This document shows, piece after piece, positions 23,699-35,666 of a DNA stretch of 64,000 nucleotides (the first letter of the stretch is position 1; every line of letters begins with the position of its first letter). The notes beneath the pieces were generated by a model that ran no database searches, was not told the origin of the DNA, and worked only from the letters and a program-made list of their open reading frames with translations. The position numbers and the translations under genes were made by a program. The stretch lies in contig NC_133538.1 in the NCBI RefSeq assembly GCF_048544455.1, positions 440,446,311 through 440,510,310 of the forward strand, in the 5' to 3' direction. This stretch comes from Silene latifolia (taxonomy: Eukaryota; Streptophyta; Magnoliopsida; Caryophyllales; Caryophyllaceae).

Positions 23699-25856
23699 TA
23701 GAAGATGATGCATAATTTTGGGTTTTAGAAGCTTTTTCAAGTTATTACTTGTCTCTTTGCTAGCTTAAGGTAACTATTCCGAGTTACTCGACGAATTAAT
23801 GTCACATTAGTAGTTGTATTTGTTGTTTGTTGTTGTTTGAGACGATCTTGTTGATAAATGAATGAATGGAGTAAGATGAGTATGCTTATGTTTAATTTAT
23901 GTTACCCATTTGTATATTATTGTTTGGAAAAAATTTGGATGAGGAATTGTGTTGTGACAAGTCCGTGTTTTGGCTGCAATGCGTCAGTACCGGACCGAGA
24001 CGGTTTCCAATGTTTCTAGAAATATGACAGATTGAACGGCATCGAAAAATTAGGTGGTTTAGCCACTTGAATCACTCAATTCGGAGTCTGTATGAGTAAA
24101 TGGCGTCGTTTTATCGTTTAAAAATTTATAGTAAAGTTTACCCTTGTGTGAGACGGTTATTTATGCTATTTTATTATGCGAGAATTTTTTGGAATTAGTT
24201 ATTTTGTAAGTTGGAATGTTTTCTTTATGTTGATAGTGTTCACATGATAGAAATTGGAATATTGCATGAGAATGATATTGTAATGAATGTTGTGATTTGG
24301 GCCAAAATAGGCCAAGACTCTGAGCTGGGCCAGTTTGACCGAATGAGTTTCGTCAAACTAGGTTTAAACCGGTCAGCCTCGATTTGACCAATGACCCGTC
24401 GCGGGACTCGGGTCGAGGGTTTGTCTTTAAGGTGAGATTGATTGTTATTGCATGTTTTATGTTGATGCCTTGATATTTGTGATTATCATTTCACATGTTG
24501 ATTGTTGGATGCTTTGGATGCCTTATGCTTGAGTCCTGTTGCCTCTTTGCCATTTTAGCTTGTTCTCATGGATTATGGTACTGTTGGTTAGCTGGAATTT
24601 GGAGTATTATTGATATTGGAGATATTGTTGAATTGTCAGCTGAATATGGTCTTGCGTAGCCTTTCATATGTTAGGGTGTGTATGATTATTTGTGTGTGCA
24701 AGTTTGGACTCTTTGCCCCTCTTATGGTTAATTGGGTGTCCTACTTGTCTTGTGTGGCGTGGGCTAAAGTATTCAAGCTAGGACTAGGTCCTAGGTGAGT
24801 ATTTCAGCCTTCATCATAGATAGGCCATTATAGTCTTTGACGAGTGTATGTTTGCGGCTTAATAGCCTTTGTGTCTTAGCTTGGTAGGTTTATATCCAAG
24901 TAAGGGCATGACCTCCTGACGTACTCTTAGAAGTATGTGGTCAGCTTAAGTACTAGCCAACCCTTTGGTGGACTCCTTAGTAGTACTCATGTGTTGATAT
25001 CATGGGTCTTGGATGCGGTAGTTTTCCGCATGTCGCTAGGTCTGCGCAGGTTTAGGACTAGGGTGTTTACCTTACCCCGTGGTATAGACTCGAGTTATAG
25101 AGTGACTATTGACCGTCCTAAGAACTTATGCATGTCTCTAGATATATTGTCCATTCATGTTTGATGATTCTATGAATCATATAAGGTGAGATGCAAGCGG
25201 GCTATGGTCTATAGAGTTTGGATTCCTGGATGTTATGTGATTCACATGATAGTGTAGTATGAGTCGGTCTAGTATTCACATGCTAGGATTATGTGTTGAT
25301 ATATTGTTGTTCACATGATAAGCACGATTGTCTAGCATCTATATGCTAAGGCGATGTGTTATTCATATTCATATTCTTATGTTTACATGTTATATTAATT
25401 ATGACATTTCGTGGCTGGGAGAACTCGGAGTTACTCCCCACTGACTGTGGCTTTCGTATTTGTATAAAATGTGATTGACAGGTAGGTGATGCATATATGG
25501 GATACATGGACGAGCTAGTGAGCAAAGTAACCTTGGGACCTAGATTGGCTTTATTTTATTGTGACCTTTAAACACTTTTTATGTTATATACTTTTTAGGG
25601 ACATATGTCTCCCTTTTTCATATTTGGGTTGTATAACTTCGTTTCGTGACTTTAGCGATGTTTTATTCATGAGATTTATTTTAGACCTTGCATGTTTGAC
25701 ACCTTCCCATTTGGATATTTTTATAACAGGTTTAGGTTTCGTTTTCGGTTTTAAAAATTACAGGTTTTTAACCAAATGAACCTATTACAAACATATCCAT
25801 GCAGTTTTTATCTAGAATTATGTGTGTACTTTTCCGCAATGAATGAGGGTGTCACA
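23630..25856 (+). repeat. Tekay-type gypsy copy A: truncated 5' LTR
   Basis: It is near-identical to 36369-38400. It lacks roughly the first 700 bp of the LTR and ends GGGTGTCACA at 25856, next to the PBS. The break coincides with the fold-back to its left. Confidence 0.9.
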
Positions 25857-25858
25857 GT

Positions 25859-25870
25859 TGGTATCAGAGC
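25859..25870 (+). promoter_or_regulatory. PBS of Tekay copy A
   Basis: TGGTATCAGAGC, complementary to initiator tRNA-Met, lies 2 bp after the LTR. Confidence 0.9.
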
Positions 25871-27070
25871 ATATTTGCTCCCGACGCACGTTTGTGCACC
25901 CCCAATATAAATAACTTGACCTTAAAATAATAAACTTGAAAGATGGGTAGGATGGGTAGACTTAAGGACCTAAGGTGGTAGTCTGTAGTGTGTTTGCTCT
26001 TTGTTAAGTTCTAACATGTTTGTTGATTGTCAATCATTTTTGTACCCTTGGGTCAATGACCATGAGCTTACCCGTGTCGTGATCAATATTTGGTGCCTAT
26101 CGTCGGGCATTGGAGATTTGTTCAACTTCTGAAGAATGCTTCTTCTTCCTCGAAGTTATCTATCCCTCCATCCATGTGTACCTTGCCTTACTCTTTACTT
26201 CTTAATGCTTGCTTCTTCTTCTAAACTCTCTTTTCTTTCCTTAGGAGTGACTCTTGTACCCTCCCAACTTGTGTTTTGTTCCTTGCTTATCTTCTCTTAA
26301 CGCCTTTTTATAGTACTCTTTCTTTTGTGGAATGTTGGCCTTGGTTGGAGAATTTGACTTTTGAGGAGATTGTTTGTGGTTAACCCATAACCCTGGTTTT
26401 GAGAGGTTGTGATGTTAGAAAGACCTAGGTAATGTGATGAGACATACTTAATGATTCTTAAACCTAGATCCTTAATAAAGTGAGTATTCTTGATTGACGG
26501 ATTTTGTGTTGTCAATTGTGAGCTGCGTTTGTTACTAAGGCTATAGAACTTGGCTTTGTTGTTTAGGTTTGGGATTTGAGAGCCTTGGGAAGTGTAGTGA
26601 GACATGTCTTGGGATACTAGTGCTTGGTATTTTACTTTACATGGATGGAATTGAATGGTGGAATATTTGAGGAACCCTTTCTAGGAATTTATAGCTTGGT
26701 ATTCGGATCTTTGATTGAGGATTTTACTATTTTGAGAAACCCGTGGTTGACACTAGTTGGATATGAGTATAGCTTTGTTGGAACTTTGACCTTGATCTTG
26801 TGGAAGTTGTTTGTGGATGTTTGAGGATTTGGAGTGGTGAAATCACACTTATAGTGGAGTACCCTGTTTCAGGGAATAGATTAGGATGAAGTAACATGAG
26901 AGTTTTGAGGAAATCCTTGGGAGTGATGTAGTTATAAGTTTTGTTGCTAAGAAGTTTTCGGAACCGCTTAGGTTGATGTTGTTGTGTGAGATTTGAGTAT
27001 CTAGCGTTTCCTTGTTGTCTAATTTCCTTTCTTCTTTTACCATAAGCGTTACCGTTCATACCTCCTTTTC
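25871..27070 (+). other. Tekay copy A: leader, gag-protease-RT deleted
   Basis: About 1.2 kb with no Gag, protease or RT motif on either strand. The RNase H homology begins abruptly near 27080. Copy B (38415-39600) has the same sequence and the same gap. Confidence 0.8.
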
Positions 27071-27079
27071 TCGCTTCAT

Positions 27080-27828
27080 CTTGCTCATGATCTTCAATTA
27101 CCCGCCGTGGTACATGCCTTGAAGTCATGGAGGCATTACCTTATTGGAGTTCATTGCCGCATTTATACCGATCATAAGAGTTTGAGGTGTATCTTTACCC
27201 AGAAATAATTGAATATGAGGCAAAGAAGATGGCTAGAGTTGGTGAATGATTATGATGCCGAGTTGATTTATCATGAAGGGAAAACAAATGTGGTGGCCGA
27301 TGCTTTGAGTAGGAAGACTAGTCACTCTCTGAGCACTATCCGTGTGTTACCTGATGAACTTACCAAGGAATTTCAAAAGTTAGGGATAAGCCTTGTTGGG
27401 AAGGGCTTTGACTATCTTAGTGCCTTGAGTGCAGAACCCGACATTTACCGTGAGATCCGTACGTGCCTACCTGAGGAAGCTACATTCAAGTCCATTGAAG
27501 CAAAAATCCAACTTGGGCAAGCTAAGGATTGTGTGGTGGATAGTGATGGATACCTTCGTTACCAAGGTAGGATATATGTTCCGAGAGTAGCTGAGTTGAG
27601 GAAGAAGATCCTTGATGAAGCTCACCTTTCTCCTTACTCTATTCATCCTGGTGGTGACAAGATGTATAAAGACTTGAGATTACAGTTTTGGTGGCCTAGG
27701 ATGAAGATTGATGCCCTAGAGTATGTTAGGAAGTGTGTTACCTGTCAGAAAGTGAAGATTGAGCATCAGAAACCCGGGGGTTTGCTACAACCTTTGGATG
27801 TTCCCCTTTGGACATGGGAGTCCATCTC
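27080..27828 (+). pseudogene. Tekay copy A: RNase H end and integrase N-terminus
   Basis: RNase H homology includes [20 protein letters not shown] and FTQK, then a stop at about 27207. From ATG 27209 the frame gives [20 protein letters not shown] and [10 protein letters not shown], the universal chromovirus RNase H end. The integrase zinc domain follows ([15 protein letters not shown] with H-H, then CVTCQKVK), and the frame reaches WESIS. It is cut at 27828 by the inserted element, and the rest of integrase is at 34133. Confidence 0.9.
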
Positions 27829-29162
27829 TGATACTGTCGTTTCGTACCAAAAATAAACCTAAGTTACTACTAACAGAAGTCAGCGGTAAGTAGAGTCGAT
27901 CTCCACATTGAGGCTAAGTTTCTATCTATCTGTTTAATTCGGTCTGTCAGGGTGTCACAGAAATGGGGGTTGATTGTTGAACTAAACTAATGAAAAGGTA
28001 AGAGAAGAATAAACGCAAGAAATTAACAAAAAGAGAAGGGAATATGCTAGGAGTCGGTCCACCGTGGCAGCTAAACTATCGGTATACTGAGGCGATTAGA
28101 CTATTGATAAGAAGAGCTATGGTCGTCACCTTTCGGTCCTTAAACCGCCCTAGAGCGTAATAGCTTAGCTTTCACCCTCACTACGATACCCTATTGTAAT
28201 TAAGCAAGCCTTCCCTTCCAATCTTTCGATCCAGGTCGGGGTTAACTAAATTTATTGGTCTCCTGCATGCATTCATTCGACTGATAACGCTTAAATTGCC
28301 TAATACAATTCTTATCGCAAGGCTAATCTATTCAAGTCAATTATAACATGTTGCTACCACGGCTTCCCTAATCCTAACATACTAAGGAGAATTAGCTAGA
28401 CATGGAAATAAGGAAAACAAGAATAAAAGAAATAAAAACAATAAACATTAAATTAAAAAGAGAGAAGGGAAGAAAGAATTACTAGATTAAAAGATCCTAA
28501 ATGAAGAACAAAAGTAACAAAGTGTATCGAACAAGAACTCGAGTAAGGGGAGAAGAGAAGAGAATGAGAGAGAGTTTAAATGACGTCCTAACCTTCCTAT
28601 TTATAAGAAAATAGGATTAGCTAAACCTAATTAACGGAAATAAAGCAAAAAGCCCAGCCCGTAGCAAAATCCACTCGATCGAGTGGAATAAAACCACTCG
28701 ATCGAGTAAACCGAGCCAAAAACCAGTCGATCGACCAGATTAGTTACTCGATCGATCAACACACATAGGGATCGGTCGATCGACCAGAAAAACTGCTCGA
28801 GCGACTAATTATTAGACCTAAAACCACTCGATCGACTAGGAAAGCATTCGATCGAGTGGATCTTGACTTCAGCAGCTTAGAATTCACGTTAGTTTGACCT
28901 TGACTTGTCCTTTTAGCTCCCGAAACAACTTCACGCATCCCAAGACAGCTATAATTCCCGCTCCAAATGTACTCTTCCTCTAAATGCATGCTAAACGGAC
29001 GGCAAATGGCTTGATTTCACTACTTTATGGTCCATTCCTGCATTTAAGACAAAATACACCAAAGTAGCATATTCGGGGCATTTCGTAGCATAAAACCACG
29101 ATAAAAGCATAAATATACGTGCATAAATTAGGCTAAAAAGACTATATAAAATGCACGTATCA
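27829..29162 (-). repeat. 3' LTR of non-autonomous copy 1
   Basis: 1334 bp, TG...CA. The minus-strand TATA box TATAAATAGG is at 28596-28605. Eight palindromes begin at 28675, 28698, 28727, 28748, 28776, 28797 (degenerate TCGAGCGA), 28828 and 28848, upstream of the TATA. It matches 32800-34127 closely with a few short indels. Confidence 0.92.
28675..28855. promoter_or_regulatory. TCGATCGA cluster in 3' LTR, copy 1
   Basis: Eight sites with start-to-start steps of 23, 29, 21, 28, 21, 31 and 20 bp. Most sit in the longer palindrome ACTCGATCGAGT. The nearest site is 70 bp upstream of the TATA box on the minus strand, the place of a U3 enhancer or core promoter. Regulatory function is inferred from position only. 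Confidence 0.7.
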
Positions 29163-29800
29163 AATCTCCCCAAACCAAACCTTTACTCGTCCTCGAGTAA
29201 ACTAAAATGCAACTAATTGAACGGAAAAAGATAACTCAGAGCTAGCTACAAATGCCCACTTAAGCCAATTTAATGCAAGCAAACTAAACACTTATAGCAG
29301 ACACCAAATGCAAACGAGTTATAAGATGTTTATAATAAAGCTGAACCGTTGACCTTGCAAGACCTTTAACAATGGACTCTCACGGGTCACTCTTCTCTCA
29401 TGAAGCAAAGGGTAAGCATATATATGTAAGAGAGAAAGAAAAATAGTCGCTCACCTAGACTACGACCCACATAAACATGCATGCAACTAATATGATAGAC
29501 AATTCTAACTACCGTACACACTTTCCAACCAAACAAGGTCCTATCACCGCCGAGGGCTTACAAAAATATGGTAAAGTGAGGCAATGGGTAAGAAAAGGCA
29601 AAACATGTTATGGGAATGTGGAGGTATAGGTGATCAAGCTAGTACCTAAACAGAACCATATGACAACATATCCATTTCCAACTCAAATATGAATTAAACA
29701 CATGCCCTTCATTTGGCATAAAACTCACCAAACCGAACTGAAAATACTCCTCAATAAATGTAAATAAAGCATAGGAGCAGAAACCGTCAACAATACAAAC

Positions 29801-29950
29801 TTTTTCTTTTTTTTCTTTCTATTTTCTTTTCTTTCTTTATTTTTTCGGTTTCTTCTTCTTTTTCTTCGAAATTTTTTTCTTTCTTTTTTTTTTCTTTTCC
29901 TTTTTTTTCTTCTTTTTCACGTCCTTTTTCATCATCCTCCTTTTCTTCAT
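29801..29950 (-). repeat. Homopurine tract (minus strand), copy 1
   Basis: About 150 bp almost wholly pyrimidine on the plus strand (TTTCTTTTTTTTCTTTC and so on). The same feature lies at 44970-45105 in copy 2. A Lys/Glu-only open frame here is a by-product of composition. Confidence 0.8.
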
Positions 29951-30839
29951 AAATTACCAACTCCAAGTCAACAGATACAAGCCAAAATTTGATACAATGA
30001 AATATATACCGCAAAGCATACACTAAACTAGCTTGACAAGGCAGGCTAAATTTGGAATGTTGCTAAAGGTCAACTGGCAAATTTGGCTAATGTGGAGTTT
30101 ATGGGTAAAAATGAAAGAAAGGGAAATTGTAAGCACCTCCCTGCATGTGACACCAACCACTAACCCGAATGTATGACGGCAAAAAGCAATTGAATTTCAT
30201 ATACGTGCAAATTGATGAACATGTTATGCAAGGGGTATACTACTCACAATCCTACATGAAACTGGTCATAAATGACACCAGTTTATAAGGCTCTAATTTC
30301 TTAGAAATTATAAGTAGGTTGCCAAAATTTCAGGTCAAGTCTATATGTTCAGCTAAATTAAACATTAACTCGTAGATATGCAATAAGACAAAACTAATAA
30401 GATAACAGTTTAACGCAAGGCTTAAGCAAAAAGACAGTTGCAGTGCAGTTTCATCACTGAAATCTACCGTTCCGACTCAACCTATTTGCAAAAATAAACG
30501 TGATTTTTGAATATTTGAATTTTTTTCTAATTTTTATGGGATTTTAAATTTTTATGAAAATAAACAACCATGCATACATAAATTAAATGTGATAACAGAA
30601 ATGCAATAAAAGCAATATGCAGACATAGATACGGATGCATAACCTCCCCTAACCAAACCGTACAATGCCCCCATTGTACCAAAACATGGAAAGGAAATGA
30701 AAACTGAAAGAGAAAGAGAATAATGCGGAAAACTCACAAGATAGCGCGAATAAAGGGACCTCCCCAAACCGACCATGAACATGGGAGGTTGCTAAGGCCC
30801 GGAAAACCGTCTCAGGAAGCTGATACAAGTCAAATACAC

Positions 30840-31021
30840 TCGATATCCGAAGAAAATCAGTCGATCGAGTGAAATGGGCATTCAAAACTGCTCGATCGAG
30901 CAGAATAGAAGTCGATCGAGTAGTTTCATATCTGCAGGTGGTCGATCGAGTAAAAATTTCACTCGATCGAGAGGATCTCTCAGCTAAAGTGCTCGATCGA
31001 GTAGAAAAACTACTCGATCGA
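30840..31021. repeat. TCGATCGA cluster, 3' internal, copy 1
   Basis: Sites start at 30840 (degenerate TCGATATC), 30861, 30892, 30912, 30942, 30963, 30993 and 31014: steps 21, 31, 20, 30, 21, 30, 21. Not in a convincing reading frame. Confidence 0.85.
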
Positions 31022-31225
31022 GTGATTCTCAATGTATTTCCTGCAAAACGCAAATAAAGAAGCCTGCAAACTAACAAGACAAGCATACTGAGATAGTTTA
31101 TGGTATAGAAAACCATTTATTACAACTGGAATGAAATAAAAACAAAATAAAATCTCCGGTTGCCTCCCGGTAGCGCTAGCTTCAACCAGTCCTACTCGAC
31201 CTTCTTTTTCTTCGAGCCCCTCTAA

Positions 31226-31543
31226 TTAGTCACAATCAAAATGTAGCTCAAAGCGCGCAAAGATCAAATCATACATCTGCGCATGTGCTACACAAAAGCA
31301 TAAGTAGCACCATAGTGGAACAAAGAGATAGGAAATAAAATTGTATAAACATTTAAGTCTAACAAATTTCCTATATGACAGCCTAAATTTATCCACAAAA
31401 TATAGGAGCGCGGGAGCAATTGTCAATAGAGTAGGGTATCGTTTCAGATTAGCAATTTTGACATGATAAGTACGGTGAAAGGCGGTTAAATTATACGTCC
31501 ACATGGGAGGGGATATGGCATTAAAAGAATTAGCATGAATCAA
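31226..31543 (-). CDS. Small ORF with hydrophobic segment, 3' part of non-autonomous copy 1
   Basis: About 105 residues. The block APALLYFVDKF..RKFVRLKCL is shared with 43488-43685 of copy 2, followed by a hydrophobic Leu/Cys-rich stretch (FISYLFVPLWCYLCFCVAHA) that could span a membrane. Conservation in two divergent copies suggests that it is or was coding. I do not recognise the family. It may be the end of a longer protein broken by frameshift. Confidence 0.4.
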   Translation of the reverse strand: MIHANSFNAISPPMWTYNLTAFHRTYHVKIANLKRYPTLLTIAPALLYFVDKFRLSYRKFVRLKCLYNFISYLFVPLWCYLCFCVAHAQMYDLIFARFELHFDCD

Positions 31544-31811
31544 ACGAGGTAGTGTACTTTGAATAACAATAATAAAATTATCGCTAATTACCTCAGGTAA
31601 GTTGCTCTCAATGGAATCATTGACAAAAGAATGTAATACCTCATCCGTGCTAGAGCAAATACCGACTCACTTTGTCCCTTCGTCGCCCTCAGTGGAATTC
31701 AGCCCATAAATCTCAGCTTCAAGTGTATCCGACCCGGCTTCGAATAAGGGTAGCTCACCGTAACCGTCATCATCGTCAAAATCGTCGCCTAAAACGAACC
31801 CAACTATCATA

Positions 31812-32150
31812 TCATTGCTCTCGTTTGTTAAAATCGATCGATCGAGTAGAATTTTTACTCGATCGACTACTTTCCTCCCGCATTTCACTCGATCGAGCAA
31901 CAAAATCACTCGATCGAGAACTATCCTCCTGCATTTCACTCGATCGAGTAGAGATTTTGCTCGATCGAGGACTTTCTTCTAGAAATTCACTCGATCGACT
32001 ACTTTTAGTTACTCGATCGAGTGATTCTTCTTGCATAGGGCTGAAATCTTCGTGTGGGGGCGGTGAAATGTGATAGAAACTCGTCGTCGAGTCATAAAAG
32101 TCATCCTCAAGATTGGGCAACGCGTTTCCTCGGGGAAAAACCGCTCTCAA
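31812..32150 (-). CDS. Arg-Ser-Ser repeat protein of non-autonomous element, copy 1
   Basis: From 32150 the frame gives an acidic N-terminus (EDDFYDS, HEDFSPMQEESLDRV), then three 17-residue repeats beginning SRSSEFLEESPRSSKIS, TRSSEMQEDSSRSSDFV and ARSSEMREESSRSSKNS, then TRSI. Each unit contains two RSS motifs written by TCGATCGA palindromes. An acidic DDFDDDDGYGE tail is found in another frame at 31667-31939, so a frameshift follows the repeats. No family recognised. The same architecture is at 42787-43293. It lies downstream of the coiled-coil ORF. Confidence 0.6.
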   Translation of the reverse strand: MRAVFPRGNALPNLEDDFYDSTTSFYHISPPPHEDFSPMQEESLDRVTKSSRSSEFLEESPRSSKISTRSSEMQEDSSRSSDFVARSSEMREESSRSSKNSTRSIDFNKREQ

Positions 32151-32478
32151 AGAAGGTATACCTCTTCTTCTTGCATCTCACCGTTAGCCGAGCGATGCGT
32201 GACTCCAGCTCAAGGATTCGAGCATCCATATATCTATCACTCTCTTGCACTTGGGATACAAACGTCCCCACTAAATATGTCAGCTCCGCGATCTCTTCTA
32301 TCTCTATCTCAGCTACTAACTGAGCAACTACAGACTCAAGCTCATCAACTCGCGAGACATATTCTTGCGCTTGGAATGCAAGTGTCTCCATCAAGGATTT
32401 CAGCTCCGCAAATTCTTCTTCTCGTATATCGGGAGGATCTTGTTGCGGTGGCCGTTGATAGGGTGGATGTGGCGGCAC
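32107..32478 (-). CDS. Coiled-coil ORF near the PBS of non-autonomous element, copy 1
   Basis: About 123 residues. Pro-rich start (PPHPPYQRPPQQDPPDI), then EEEFAELKSLMETLAFQAQE and IEEIAELTYLVGTFVSQVQE, two related heptad-bearing segments predicted to be coiled coil, then ELESRIARL. It occupies the place of gag, 0.3 kb after the PBS, but has no Gag motif or zinc knuckle. Homologous to 42327-42716. It overlaps the start of the next ORF in another frame. Confidence 0.6.
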   Translation of the reverse strand: MPPHPPYQRPPQQDPPDIREEEFAELKSLMETLAFQAQEYVSRVDELESVVAQLVAEIEIEEIAELTYLVGTFVSQVQESDRYMDARILELESRIARLTVRCKKKRYTFFESGFSPRKRVAQS

Positions 32479-32776
32479 AACTACACCGCATTGCGCTCAT
32501 CAAGACCACATCCCCAAGATTTCTTCCTTTCCCAACTAGCAGGTTTTTCACTTGACTGGCTTCAAACCGAGCAATTAGTCGGGAGACAGATGTCATCTTG
32601 GCAAGAGGGATCGAAGGTACTCAAGCCTTCCCTTCGATAATCTTCCTCGCAGTCTGTCTAATAAACCCGTAGGCCTATCAAAACAAAGACTAAAGAAAAA
32701 GATAAGAACGGCCTCAAGGTACTCAGTCTTCCCTTGAGGCGGAAAGACAAACAAAATAAAACAGATAAAAAGCGTC

Positions 32777-32794
32777 GCCTCCCGAACGGCGCCA
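32777..32794 (-). promoter_or_regulatory. PBS of non-autonomous copy 1 (tRNA-Asp type)
   Basis: The minus strand reads TGGCGCCGTTCGGGAGGC. The first ten bases match tRNA-Asp, then bases are missing relative to copy 2. Confidence 0.8.
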
Positions 32795-32799
32795 AAATT

Positions 32800-34127
32800 T
32801 GATACTCGTCGTTTCGAACCAAAAATAAACCTAAGTTACTACTAATGTGTCGGTAAGTAGGGTCGATCTCCACAGGAGGCTAAGTTGCTATCTATCCGTT
32901 TAATTTGGTCCGTCGGTGTCACGAAATGGGGGTTGATTGTTGAACTAAACTAATGAAAAGGTAAGAGAAGAATAAACGCAAGAAATTCACAAAAAGAGAA
33001 GGGAATATGCTAGAGTCGGTCCACCGTGGCGCCTAAACTATCGGTATACTCGGCGATTAGACTATTGATAAGAAGAGCTATGGTCATCACCTTTCGGTCC
33101 TTAAACCGCCCGAGAGCGTAATAGCTTAGCTTTCACCCTCACTACGATACCCTATTATAATTAAGCAAGCCTTCCCTTCCAATCTTTCGATCCAGGTCGG
33201 GGTTAACTAAATTTATTGGTCTCCCGCATGCATTCATTCGACTGATAACATGCTTAAATTGCCTAATACAATTCTTATCGCAAGGCTAATCTATTCAAGT
33301 CAATTATAACATGTTGCTACCACGGCTTCCCTAATCCTAACATACTAAGGAGAATTAGCTAGACATGGAAATAAGGAAAACAAGAATAAAAGAAATAAAA
33401 ACAATAAACATTAAATTAAAAAGAGAGAAGGGAAGAAAGAATTACTAGATTAAAAGATCCTAAATGAAGAACAAAAGTAACAAGTGTATCGAATAAAGAA
33501 CCGAGTATGGGGAGAAGAGAAGAGAATGAGAGAGAGTTTAAATGACGTCCTAACCTTCCTATTTATAAGAAAATAGGATTAGCTAAACCTAATTAACGGA
33601 AATAAAGCAAAAAGCCCAGCCCGTAGCAAAATCCACTCGATCGAGCGGAATAAAACCACTCGATCGAGTAAACCGAAAGAAAAAACCAGTCGATCGACTA
33701 GATTAGTTACTCGATCGATGAACACGCATAAGGGATCGGTCGATCGACCAGAAAAACTGCTCGAGCGACTAATTATTAGACCTAAAACCACTCGATCGAC
33801 TAGGAAAGCATTCGATCGAGTGGATCTTGACTTCAGCAGCTTAGAATTCACGTTAGTTTGACCTTGACTTGTCCTTTTAGCTCCCGAAACAACTTCACGC
33901 ATCCCAAGACAGCTATAATTCCCGCTCCAAATCTACTCTTCCTCCAAATGCATGCTAAACGGACGGCAAATGGCTTGATTTCACTACTTTATGGTCCATT
34001 CCTGCATTTAAGACAAAATACACCAAAGTAGCATATTCGGGGCATTTCGTAGCATAAAACCACGATAAAAGCATAAAGATACGCGCATAAATTAGGCTAA
34101 AAATGACTATATAAAATGCACGTATCA
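32800..34127 (-). repeat. 5' LTR of non-autonomous copy 1
   Basis: 1328 bp, TGATAC...GTATCA. TATA box at 33558-33567 (minus). Eight palindromes from 33637 to 33819. Its 3' neighbour is the target copy ATCTC. Confidence 0.92.
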
Positions 34128-34132
34128 ATCTC

Positions 34133-35174
34133 CATGGACTTTGTGATGGCTTTACCTAAGACTGCTAGCGGAAAAGATGCGGTTTGGGTGGTTGTGGATC
34201 GATTGACCAAGTGTGCTAGATTTATACCTATCAAGGAGACATGGAACTTAGTTGTCCTAGCTGAGGTCTATGTGAGGGAGATAGTACGCTACCATGGAGT
34301 GCCTAAGGATATAGTTTCAGATGGTGACCCGAGATTCTGTTCCCGTTTCTGGACTGCTTTGCAAGAAGCCATGGGTAGTAAGCTACTGATGAGTACCGCT
34401 TTTCATGCCGCTACAGATGGACAGACTGAGAGGACTATCCAGACTTTAGAGGACCTCCTCTATGCTTGTGCTTTAGACTTCCACACTTATTGGGAGAAAT
34501 GTTTACCTCTTGTCGAATTCTCCTACAACAATAGCTATCATTCCTCTATCAAAATGTCACCTGATGAGGCTTTGTAAGGTAGGAAGTGTCGTAGTCCTGT
34601 CTGTTGGGATCAGGTCCAAGATGCTCATGTGTTGGGACCCGATTTGGTGACTGAGACCATCAATCAGGTTCAGATTTTTCGAGAGCGTATGAAAGCCGCT
34701 CAAGACCGACAGAAATCTTATGTCGATGTCCGTCGTCGACCACTTGCCTTTGAGGTTGATGATCGGGTATTCCTTAAGATGTCACCTATGAAAGGGGTGA
34801 AACGTTTTGGTGTGAAAGGAAAGCTGAGTCCAAAATACATTGGACCTTTCCGTGTGCTTGAGAAGATTGGTCCCGTTGCTTACCGTTTAGAGTTGCCCCC
34901 GAATTTGAGCAAGGTTCATGATGTCTTCCATGTATCTCAGTTGAGGAAGTACATTAGTGATCCGAGCCATGTCATTCAAGAAGAAATCCCAGATTTGGAA
35001 CCTAACTTGGCTTTGGAAGAAAGGCCGATCCGAATCCTCGAAAGGGTAAACAAGCAACTTAGAAACAAAGTGGTGCCCCTAGTTCGTATCCTTTGGCGTT
35101 GTGGAAATGTCGAAGAAGAAACTTGGGAGCCTGAATCTTCTATGTTAGCTAAACATCCCAAACTTTTCTCGTGA
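34133..35174 (+). pseudogene. Tekay copy A: integrase core, C-terminus and chromodomain
   Basis: It continues directly from 27828 once the insert is removed. D of the DDE triad is in MDFVMALP, the second D in IVSDGDPRF (normally SDRDPRF) and E in TDGQTERTIQ. A stop at 34575-34577 breaks the frame ([12 protein letters not shown]). From 34629 the C-terminal part runs to the chromodomain-like end ([31 protein letters not shown]) and stops after KLFS, as in Tekay/Del chromoviruses. The chromodomain would guide insertion to modified chromatin. Confidence 0.9.
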
Positions 35175-35651
35175 GGTAATTCTCTTTCCTTTATCTAATT
35201 CTTTTGAGTTTTAGCTATCCTTTCGAGTGTTCCTCTCCTTCTCTTAAATACTCTCCGCGTTTGTAGTCCTTGCTTAGTTTTTTAAAAGTCGCAGTTAGAG
35301 TTTGATCATAGCTAGTGGAGTTATTATCCTTTTTATAGAGTTTCGAACTAAAGATTTTTGAAAATGTTTTAATGTTTTCCACTGGTTTTAACGTGAATGA
35401 GTGGTAAAGCTCGTTATTGGAGACGTCCGATAATTGGTTTTCTCATTTGTTGGTGTAAAAATATATATTTTTATGCCTTTGATTTGGAATGTTGATGTTC
35501 TTGAACGGCCGATGAGGATATTCCGTTCCATTGAAAAGACACTTATACTTCATACGTCCATATTTTGAAGATTTTGTTTACTTGATTTTAAAAAGATAGA
35601 CCTACATATATACGATGTTCCTTCTTCTAAGTTTCGGGGACGAAACTTCTT

Positions 35652-35666
35652 AAAAGGAGGGATGAT
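35652..35666 (+). promoter_or_regulatory. Polypurine tract of Tekay copy A
   Basis: AAAAGGAGGGATGAT immediately precedes the LTR start TGTAACACCCCG. The upstream TTTCGGGGACGAAAC is a stretch common before Tekay LTRs. Confidence 0.85.

Larger units (their letters stand above)
27829..34127 (-). mobile_element. Non-autonomous LTR element with TCGATCGA clusters, copy 1
   Basis: A 6299-bp element with LTRs at 27829-29162 and 32800-34127 (ends TGATAC...GTATCA) and 5-bp target copies ATCTC at 27824-27828 and 34128-34132. The minus-strand PBS is at 32777-32794 and the purine tract is near 29163-29180. The 3.6-kb interior has no protease, RT, RNase H or integrase. It encodes a small coiled-coil protein and an Arg-Ser-Ser repeat protein and carries TCGATCGA clusters at 28675-28855, 30840-31021, 31834-32020 and 33637-33819. 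Confidence 0.92.

Noticed and set aside
26297..26605. 102-codon minus-strand frame in the Tekay leader
   Set aside because: Copy B has only a shortened version, and there is no domain. It lies antisense in a deleted retroelement leader.
29787..30023. Lys/Glu-rich minus-strand open frame
   Set aside because: It is the translation of the homopurine tract; copy 2 has the tract but no corresponding conserved frame.
30649..31116. Minus-strand frame with several RSS-like motifs
   Set aside because: The motifs come from the 3' internal TCGATCGA cluster. The frame is not shared with copy 2, where the sites are degenerate.
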